Shown here: positions 56,164 to 64,000 of the stretch, piece after piece | Layout: each line of letters begins with the position of its first letter | How positions within the stretch are numbered: the stretch's first letter is position 1 | Source of the DNA: Acorus gramineus | Lineage: Eukaryota > Streptophyta > Magnoliopsida > Acorales > Acoraceae | Reading direction: 5' to 3' | Assembly (NCBI GenBank): GCA_030737835.1 | Contig: CM060856.1 | Location: forward strand, 6,905,245-6,969,244 | DNA: 64,000 nt | Translations under genes and position numbers: made by a program | The notes under the pieces: model-generated | Database searches by the model: none | What the model was told of the DNA's origin: nothing | What the model saw: only the letters and a program-made list of their open reading frames with translations

Positions 56164-59100
56164 TGTCACGCCCCAGGGCGGCCAACCCCGGGACGCGACA
56201 GGTGCATGTATCATATCAGAAGCCTACACAGGAGGTCAATAATATATCATACACAGACAACTAGAATGACACACATGCAACAAAAGAGCTGACATGATAT
56301 ATATACACCAAATGCGGAAGCAAAAGACTGAATCTGTGAATAAACATTCTACAGACTCGATACTCAATCATACGTCCTGTGAGAGCCAATATACACAATA
56401 TACAACTGAACATATACCAACACGTGCCAAGCACGGAAATACAATACATACAGCCAAAGAAAGGGATGCTGATAGCCTCTGGTACTCGCGGACGTAGCGC
56501 TGCTCCGCTACTGAAGAAATCCCTCGGAAAGCTCCAACTGCTGCTCCGGCTCCAGCTCAGGCTCAGTGACCACTGGGGAAAAACATGTGCGAGGGGTGAG
56601 CCACACGCTCAGTGAACAGCACAACCCACGCAACACAGACAATATTTACCACAATATTCCATTATTTTATCCAGCCATCAATACATAACAACATAATCCA
56701 GTGGTTCGTACTTCGCCGAACCACCACACCCTCACCCTCACCCATCCATGGGTGACATAGGATTTTGGGACTGATAATCATCTATTCACAAATCCAGTAG
56801 GTCGCTCATCGCCAACCCACTACACCCTCACCCTCACCCTACCACGGGTGACATAGGATTTTGGGACTGACTAGGCTGTTGGTCACCCTTGGTCCACCGA
56901 TAGTCTCTCCCTCCACTCCGTAGGCCGCCTGGTCTACTCCCACATTCAGCACAGTCCGAAACCAAATCAGGAGGTGCCTACTAATGGGAGCCCTCTGTCA
57001 GGAAGGCCCTGTCTAACGCTGGGGGTAGCCTCTACCTGATCCAACGCAGGGAACAGAACAGCCTATCCATACGCATATGATCCACTCGGATCCGCCAACT
57101 ACATATCATTACAACTCAAATGTCATGAATTCCTCTGAATTCAACCAGGTGCATCATCAAGATGCGGGAACATGTACAAAAATCAGTAAGGCTGGAATAT
57201 CATTGGGGGAAAGAAACTCGGAAGGGCGGCGTGAGTTCCCGTTATAGGATACCCCGACAACCAAACAAGGAACACGGAGTACCCTAACCCGGGTCTCACC
57301 GCTGTCCTTGCAAGGCCCCTCCCCTATAATATCTACCAACTATACTAATAATTATACCAATCATACAATCATTACATATAATATTATTGGGACTAGAACC
57401 TTGGGAGGGCAGCCCGAGGTCCCGATACAGGACATCCCGACAACCAAACAAGGAACACGGAGTACCCTAACACGGGTCTCAGCGTTGACCTCGCAAGGCT
57501 CCTCCCTATAATATTATCCTAAGGCATGCGATCTAACAGATACCAGCATTTAATTTAATAATTAAACTAGTAGGACGCATGCATAGGCCGGGGTTTCCTA
57601 GCATGAAAACCAGGGGACATGCTGCATGGCTCATACGCATATCCTATGGGTGCAAGTCCCTAACATAAAAGCCTAGGGTAGCATGCATTCTACATTTTCA
57701 TCACACAAGCATGGATTACATATTATTTGCAGGTAATATTTATCCATGTCGCCCCAGGAGAGGTCGGTATACGCCCAAGTGCGTATAACACCTCTCTACT
57801 GGGTTGGATTGTCCCACTCACCAGTGATCGGGGTCAACGCGCGACCGTCTGTCGAGATCTGCAAGACAGGTATTATTTGGTAAGTATTAATCCACAATTA
57901 TCATTAAATACATAAATAAACACCCCAAACCCACAACAAGCATCCAACACCTCCCCAACAACTACCCGCGGCCTCGGCAACCACCCGCACGGCCCCGGCA
58001 ACCACCCGCACGGCCACCCGACCGCCCGGGTGCACCGCCGCGCTTCGGCCCGCGCGTCCCGCGCTCCGCCGGCCCCTGCCCGCCGCTTGGACACGCCGCC
58101 GCACCACCTCGCCGCACCTCGCCGCGCTTCGCGCGCACCACCGCGGCCTCACCGCGCCCTCCGCGCACCGCCACGGCCTCGCCGCCGCCTCCGCGCACGC
58201 CATCCGCACCCTCAGCCACGGCCTCGCGCACGCCACGGCCTCGCGCACGCCATCCGCACCCTCAGCCACGACCCGCGCACGCCTCGCGCACGCCTCCTCG
58301 CCCCGCGCGCACCCCGCGCGCACCTCCGCCACCTCCTCCGCGCGCACCTCGCGCGTCCAGCACCTCCGGCAGCACCTCCACGCGCACCTCGCGCGTCCAG
58401 CACCTCCGGCAGCACCTCCGCGCGCACCTCGCGCGTCCAGCACCTCCGGCAGCACCTCCGCGCGCACCTCGCGCGACCTGCTCCACGCGCACCAGCCGCC
58501 CAGCTCGCCCAGCACCGGCCTCTGCTCGCCCAGCACCGGCCAGCACCCTGCACCAGGCCCGCGTGCCCTCGCGCGCACGCCGCGCGTACGCGCGCCCGCG
58601 CACGCAAGCGCGCCTGCCCGCGCGCACCCGACCTGGCGCCGCCTGGGCTGCTGCTGCTGCTGCTTGCGTCCGAGACAGGGCCCCAGCCTGCCGAGCGCCT
58701 CCAACCACCTCTCCCACTGCCGCCGACCACCTCCAACCGCCTCCGACCACCCTCCGACGACCCCCACTGCCACCAACCACCCCCAAACACAAACACCCCT
58801 CCCTAGCATTCATCTAAGCAAGAAAAAAGAGGGGAAGAAGGCTTACCGAGGGGAGGAAGAGGCGTCCGGTGGATCTCCACGCGCCGAAACCCTTCCCAAA
58901 AGCCTTCTCACGCCCCGATCTAGCTTGTCCCTCGGAATGGGCCAAATCAGAGGACGAAAAGGGGAGGTCGGGGAGGCTAAAGTCGTCGGAATCGGGATTT
59001 GAAGGCACCGGGGTGTAGATCGGGACCCGATCTACACTTCCCGTGCTTTAGGTTTTCGATTTTGAGGGGTCTAGGGGGCTTGAAAGGAAGAAAAACGGAG

Positions 59101-59422
59101 AGGGGAGAGAGAGATCTCGACGAGGAAGACAATGAATAGTGATTAGATATTTTTTGATTCCTTTTAAGTAGAGCGCGACTTAAAAACCCGGATACGCCCC
59201 GGAACTGCGAAATTTTTGCAAACGATGCCAGAATTCGATGAAATTTTCATGAGAGGTCTAAAATGGCGCCAGGACACCAAATATGCAGTCAGATTTCCAA
59301 TCGGAGTCCTCTAGCTCAGACGATAGCTAACAGTCTGAAATTATGCGGTTCCGACCAAAAACCCTAAAAAATTTTAAAACTGCCAGGGCGCTCTAACGGT
59401 TACCAACAGGTTAAAAGTGACA
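56164..59422 (-). repeat. LTR 2 of the gypsy array (shared by two units)
   Basis: 3259 bp with TGTCAC..GTGACA ends on the plus strand, and all subrepeats of LTR 1 in the same order. A few substitutions and 1-3 bp indels separate it from LTR 1 (for example TGTCACGCCC here against TGTCACGTCC in LTR 1). Confidence 0.93.
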
Positions 59423-59905
59423 CATATATAACATTATTCCCCCCTTAGGAAATTTTGTCCCCAAAATTCGCCAAAAACATCTAGGAGGGGAAAGATGCGG
59501 ATACGCGTCGAACCTGGCCTCCACGAGCTCCCAAGTGTCCTTAACACCGGAACGGTGCTGCCATCGCACCTCGACCAACTGGACGGTCTTGGTGCAGAGC
59601 CTCCTCACGCGGCGGTCCATGATCTCAATCGACTGCTCCACGAATGACTGTCCGGCTCGAGACGAGCGGCTCGAACGGGATGACGTGAGCAGGATCGTGG
59701 ACACACCTTTACCCAACTGCGAACCCACCACTCCAAGACGGAGAGGTAAGAATTGGCGCTGAGGTGAGCCTCCGAGTAAACTCCAGGAAGCTCTCCTCGC
59801 AAGAAGGGGACCACTCGAACCGGACATCCTTCCGAGTACGACGGTTAAGAGGAACAGCTATCTTCGAGAGTCCCTCGTCAAGCTTCCTACAATAACCCTC
59901 CAACT
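59411..59905 (-). pseudogene. Scraps of pol in unit 2
   Basis: Same residual pieces as unit 1: the reverse transcriptase/RNase H linker (59709-59903) and the integrase C-terminus (59430-59650). Small indels distinguish it from unit 1, for example around 59655-59705. Confidence 0.85.
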
Positions 59906-60086
59906 CGGGAAGCTCCGAATCCTTGCGGGGTTCGACGGCCTACGCCAATTCGACATAGCAAACGTCTTACCCGGGTCCACAGATATGCCTTCACCAGAAA
60001 CCACTCAGCCCAAAAGGCCTTAACCTCTAACCAAACTCGCACTTGATCTCTCATCTATCTGATGTTTCCATGGCATCCCTTACCTG

Positions 60087-60710
60087 GGAAAAGAAACCTC
60101 GGGAGGGCACCATGGAATCCCGATATAGGATACCCCGACAACCAAACAAGGAACACGAAGTACCCTAGCCCGGGTTCCAACGCCGACCTCACAAGGCCCC
60201 TTAATCCAGAAAGGAACACTGGAAGAAGACATCATTTAAAAGAATACCACTAACTCCTCCGGATCACCTACATCTAGATGATCACCCAACGATGTCATTC
60301 AACATCCTTCAAGACCGGACCCAACATCATTGGGAACGGTCCAACAGAAACTGGGTCACGAGCGACCCGCCTTCGCCTCATCCACACCCTCACTCCGAAA
60401 GGAGACATTTTGGGACTTTGGGAGAGACTTAGACTGCTCTCTACCCCTGGTCCACCGGTAGCCTCTCCCCGCTCCGTAGCTCGCCTGGTCCTCTGACCGG
60501 GAGCCTGTCTAACGCCGGGGCTGTACTACGCGGATCCAACTAAGGGGAGAGCGATTCCACGCTCGCGACACCATTCAATAATCTCTTACCGGGTAGCCCC
60601 TACCTAGCATACTCCCAAATTCAGTACCCCTCCGACTGCATCGGCGGTACCTACTGATGGGAACTCACTGCCAGGACGGCTATAACCCGGCTTCCTTAAC
60701 CCAAACAACC
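60087..60710. other. LTR-derived segment within internal region 2
   Basis: Counterpart of 54016-54640, with the same junctions. The LTR-for-pol replacement therefore predates the tandem amplification. Confidence 0.8.
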
Positions 60711-60803
60711 GCTCTTGACACTCACTCATCCAGATACCCCACACACTTGCATAATAACCACCAATTACACACACACCTATCCTTATACTAGAAAGCTGGG
60801 AAC

Positions 60804-62116
60804 ACAAGATGATACCTCGAACCATGACACCCGAAGGCTGCGCCTCCTCGGCCGTAAGCGCTGCAACTCTGCCTTGAACCAACCGCGGCTGAGGAGCAGG
60901 AGCACGCCTCGCCGGCTGCACTGGCTGCTGCTGGCGCTGGAAGCTGCTGCTGCAAGAACGGCGGCTGCTGAGGTGGCACTCGGGGTCGGTCAGCATCTGG
61001 GCAATTGTATCTGATATGCCCGATGCGCTGACAATGAAAACAGCGCCGCTTCTCCGGCTGCCAGGACTGGATGGGCACTGCTGCAATGGGCGCCGGATCC
61101 CATACTGGCACCGCATCTGCTGGAGGAGAGGCAGCCGCTGACTGCTCGAAGCGGGGCCTCTTCCTCTTGCGCTGCCCCTGGTCCTGACTCCCGGAAGGAC
61201 CCTGATCTGTAGAAGGGGTCGGAGCCCGCACTTGAATCCCGAGGTCTCTCTCGACGGTCTTCGCCCGAGACACTACGTCGGAGTACCTCGTGAAAGCGTG
61301 GGCAGTGACGTGCACCCGGATAGCGCTGCTGAGACCCAGCTCGAATCGCCGGCACCTCGTGACCTCATCCGTCACCAAGGCTGGAGCAAATCTGGACAGA
61401 CTCGTGAAGCGCGCAGAGTAGTCAGCGACGGACATGGTGCCCTGAGTCAGCTGCTCGAACTCCCGCTCCACTAGCTGTCGCGTCGAGAACGGAAAATACT
61501 CGTCCAGAAAATGCCTCCGGAAACCCGCCCAAGAAAGCTGCTCCACTCCCTCTGGAATGTCCACCACTCGGGTAGCCCACCAGTCGGCGGCGTCACCCTT
61601 CAGCATAAAGGTGGCCAGGGCGACTCGCTGGCGATCGGTGCAAAGCATGGCCGCGAAGATCGTGTCCACCTCCCTCAACCAACGCTCTGGCGCAAGAGGA
61701 TCTGCCGACTGCCCATGAAACTCGGGAGGATGGAGCTTTAGAAAGGCGTTGAGGCCGCTCTGCTGCACTCGCGCTGCCGCCTCTAGCTCCTCCTCCCTCT
61801 GCAGGGGATCCTCAACTCCCACTGCCGGAACTGCCACAGGAACTGGGGGTACATCAGGTACCACAGGCGGATCTACCACCAAGGGGACCGGCGGAACTGC
61901 CTCGCGGGTCGCCCTCAGCTCCTGAATCTCCCTAGCCTGCTCTGCCAACATCCGCGTCTGTGTCTCCACCAAATCAGCCAACCGAGCGAAAGCACGCTCC
62001 CAAGCAGGAGGCTCCTGCGTCAAGGGCTCTCCGGTAGCATCCTCGTCTCTGGTAGGTCCGGAAACCTCCAAAGACCGAGAGGGACCTCGTCCGCGCCGTC
62101 CTCTGCGAGGAGGCAT
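60804..62116 (-). pseudogene. Gypsy gag (with start of protease) of unit 2, mostly open
   Basis: Open from 62116 (MPPRRGRRGRGPSRSLEVSG) for 442 codons. Regions: an N-terminal Arg/Pro/Glu-rich part; the Gag capsid domain (about residues 140-230, GDAADWWATRVVDIP); a Gln/Arg/Lys-rich linker; and the CCHC knuckle CFHCQRIGHIRYNCP (about residue 360). Near 60935-60945 a small indel relative to unit 1 shifts the last 50 residues out of the protease-leading frame, which continues as an overlapping frame (RRAPAPQPRLVQGRVAALTA). The gag part itself could still be translated. Confidence 0.88.
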
Positions 62117-62218
62117 ATCAGCACCCTAAGAAAACCAGACACTAGGATCAGAATACTCATATCGAAATCCTAGGACTCATCTCTACGAAAGGAAGACTAT
62201 TGGCTCTGACAGGACCAG

Positions 62219-62230
62219 GCTCTGATACCA
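62219..62230 (-). other. Primer-binding site of unit 2 (tRNA-iMet)
   Basis: TGGTATCAGAGC on the minus strand, five bases from the LTR 3 boundary at 62236. Confidence 0.92.
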
Positions 62231-62235
62231 ACTTT

Positions 62236-64000
62236 TGTCACGCCCCAGGGCGGCCAACCCCGGGACGCGGCAGGTATGTATCATATCAGAAGCCTACACA
62301 GGAGGTCAATAATATATATCATACACAACAACTAGAATGACACACATGCAACAAAAGGGCTGACATGATATATACACCAAATGCGGAAGCAAAAGACTGA
62401 ATCTGTGAATAAACATTCTACAGACTCGATACTCAATCATACGTCCTGTGAGAGCCAATATACACAATATACAACTGAACATATACCAACACGTGCCAAG
62501 CACGGAAATACAATACATACAACAGAAAGGGATGCTGATAGCCTCTGGTACTCGCGGACGTAGCGCTGCTCCGCTACTGAAGAAATCCCTCGGAAAGCTC
62601 CAACTGCTGCTCCGGCTCTAGCTCAGGCTCAGTGACCACTGGGGAAAAACATGTGCGAGGGGTGAGCCACACGCTCAGTGAACAGCACAACCCACGCATC
62701 ACAGACAATATTTACCAATATTCCATTATTTTATCCAGCCATCAATACATAACAACATAATCCAGTGGTTCGTACTTCGCCGAACCACCACACCCTCACC
62801 CTCACCCATCCATGGGTGACATAGGATTTTGGGACTGATAATCATCTATTCACAAATCCAGTAGGTCGCTCATCGCCAACCCACTACACCCTCACCCTCA
62901 CCCTACCACGGGTGACATAGGATTTTGGGACTGACTAGGCTGTTGGTCACCCTTGGTCCACCGATAGTCTCTCCCTCCACTCCGTAGGCCGCCTGGTCTA
63001 CTCCCACATTCAGCACAGTCCGAAACCAAATCAGGAGGTGCCTACTAATGGGAGCCCTCTGTCAGGAAGGCCCTGTCTAACGCTGGGGGTAGCCTCTACC
63101 GAATCCAACGCAGGGAACAGAACAGCCTATCCATACGCATATGATCCACTCGGATCCGCCAACTACATATCATTACAACTCAAATGTCATGAATTCCTCT
63201 GAATTCAACCAGGTGCATCATCAAGATGCGGGAACATGTACAAAAATCAGTAAGGCTGGAATATCATTGGGGGAAAGAAACTCGGAAGGGCGGCGTGAGT
63301 TCCCGTTATAGGATACCCCGACAACCAAACAAGGAACACGGAGTACCCTAACCCGGGTCTCACCGCTGTCCTTGCAAGGCCCCTCCCCTATAATATCTAC
63401 CAACTATACTAATAATTATACCAATCATACAATCATTACATATAATATTATTGGGACTAGAACCTTGGGAGGGCAGCCCGAGGTCCCGATACAGGACATC
63501 CCGACAACCAAACAAGGAACACGGAGTACCCTAACACGGGTCTCAGCGTTGACCTCGCAAGGCTCCTCCCTATAATATTATCCTAAGGCATGCGATCTAA
63601 CAGATACCAGCATTTAATTTAATAATTAAACTAGTAGGACGCATGCATAGGCCGGGGTTTCCTAGCATGAAAACCAGGGGACATGCTGCATGGCTCATAC
63701 GCATATCCTATGGGTGCAAGTCCCTAACATAAAAGCCTAGGGTAGCATGCATTCTACATTTCAATCATACAAGCATGGATTACATATTATTGCAAGTAAT
63801 ATTTATCCATGTCGCCCCAGGAGAGGTCGGTATACGCCCAAGTGCGTATAACACCTCTCTACTGGGTTGGATTGTCCCACTCACCAGTGATCGGGGTCAA
63901 CGCGCGACCGTCTGTCGAGATCTGCAAGACAGGTATTATTTGGTAAGTATTAATCCACAATTATCATTAAATACATAAATAAACACCCCAAACCCACAAC
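62236..64000 (-). repeat. LTR 3 of the gypsy array (cut by window end)
   Basis: First 1765 bp of a third LTR copy, including the two internal repeat pairs. It carries its own small differences (CGCGGCAGGTATG at 62275 where the others have CGCGACAGGTGCATG). Whether another internal region follows cannot be seen. Confidence 0.93.

Larger units (their letters stand above)
50099..64000 (-). mobile_element. Tandem array of a non-autonomous Ty3/gypsy retrotransposon
   Basis: LTR 50099-53354, internal 53355-56163, LTR 56164-59422, internal 59423-62235, LTR 62236 to beyond the window. The two complete periods are 6065 and 6072 bp and near-identical by eye. Neighbouring units share a single LTR, as produced by unequal recombination between LTRs rather than by separate insertions. 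The coding strand is minus. The integrase tail and the very long LTR suggest the Tekay/Del chromovirus clade (inference). Most of pol is missing, so mobility would need enzymes from a relative. Confidence 0.93.

Overview
This window is nuclear DNA of a flowering plant. The genes have many short introns with GT..AG borders, the recognisable proteins are plant families (a CCT1 chaperonin subunit, a CYP71-clan P450, an F-box/DUF295 protein, a NUCLEAR FUSION DEFECTIVE 6-like mitochondrial protein), and most of the remaining DNA is plant transposon sequence (Mutator-like, hAT, CACTA, LINE, Ty3/gypsy). I cannot place the species more closely.

Layout. 1-8035: a Mutator-like (Pack-MULE type) element with terminal inverted repeats of about 695 bp. 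It carries fragments of an acetyl-CoA synthetase gene fused to a nudix hydrolase 3/dipeptidyl peptidase III fragment, and a very large inverted pair of CAG/CTG-rich blocks. 8036-11390: AT-rich intergenic DNA with old repeats. 11452-16115 (minus): an NFD6/NOXY2-like gene whose first two exons lie at the right end. Two distant 3' exons about 4 kb away give alternative C-termini, and the large intron holds a hAT element with perfect target-site duplications. 17251-17764: two unassigned exon-like pieces. 17881-26386 (minus): a complete 17-exon CCT1 (TCP-1 alpha) gene coding for 545 residues. 26740-27338: a hAT-like element with its 8-bp target duplication, just upstream of CCT1. 28137-30390: a decayed MuDR-type transposase, followed by a piece of a UPL-type HECT gene. 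33206-34593: a two-exon F-box/DUF295 gene.

35700-46000 is a P450 neighbourhood: a broken 3' copy (38088-38689) that has lost the haem cysteine, an apparently intact two-exon gene (39400-41487, 500 residues), and a 5' fragment (45802-45939) cut by a hAT insertion. Duplicated flanking blocks (36286-36652 / 43268-43646 and 37895-38085 / 44669-44866) show that this arose by a roughly 7-kb tandem duplication later scrambled by transposons. Two near-equal-length palindromic MITEs (276 and 277 bp) lie in it.

46000-50098 is transposon debris, including a LINE ORF1 with DUF4283. 50099-64000 is a tandem array of a non-autonomous Ty3/gypsy element on the minus strand: LTR (about 3.26 kb), internal region (2.81 kb), LTR, internal region, LTR, with a period of 6.07 kb. 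It keeps gag, a tRNA-iMet primer-binding site and a polypurine tract, but only scraps of pol; LTR-derived sequence lies where most of pol should be. The array runs off the right edge.

The likely functional genes are CCT1, the NFD6-like gene, the F-box gene and the central P450. They have no evident shared pathway.
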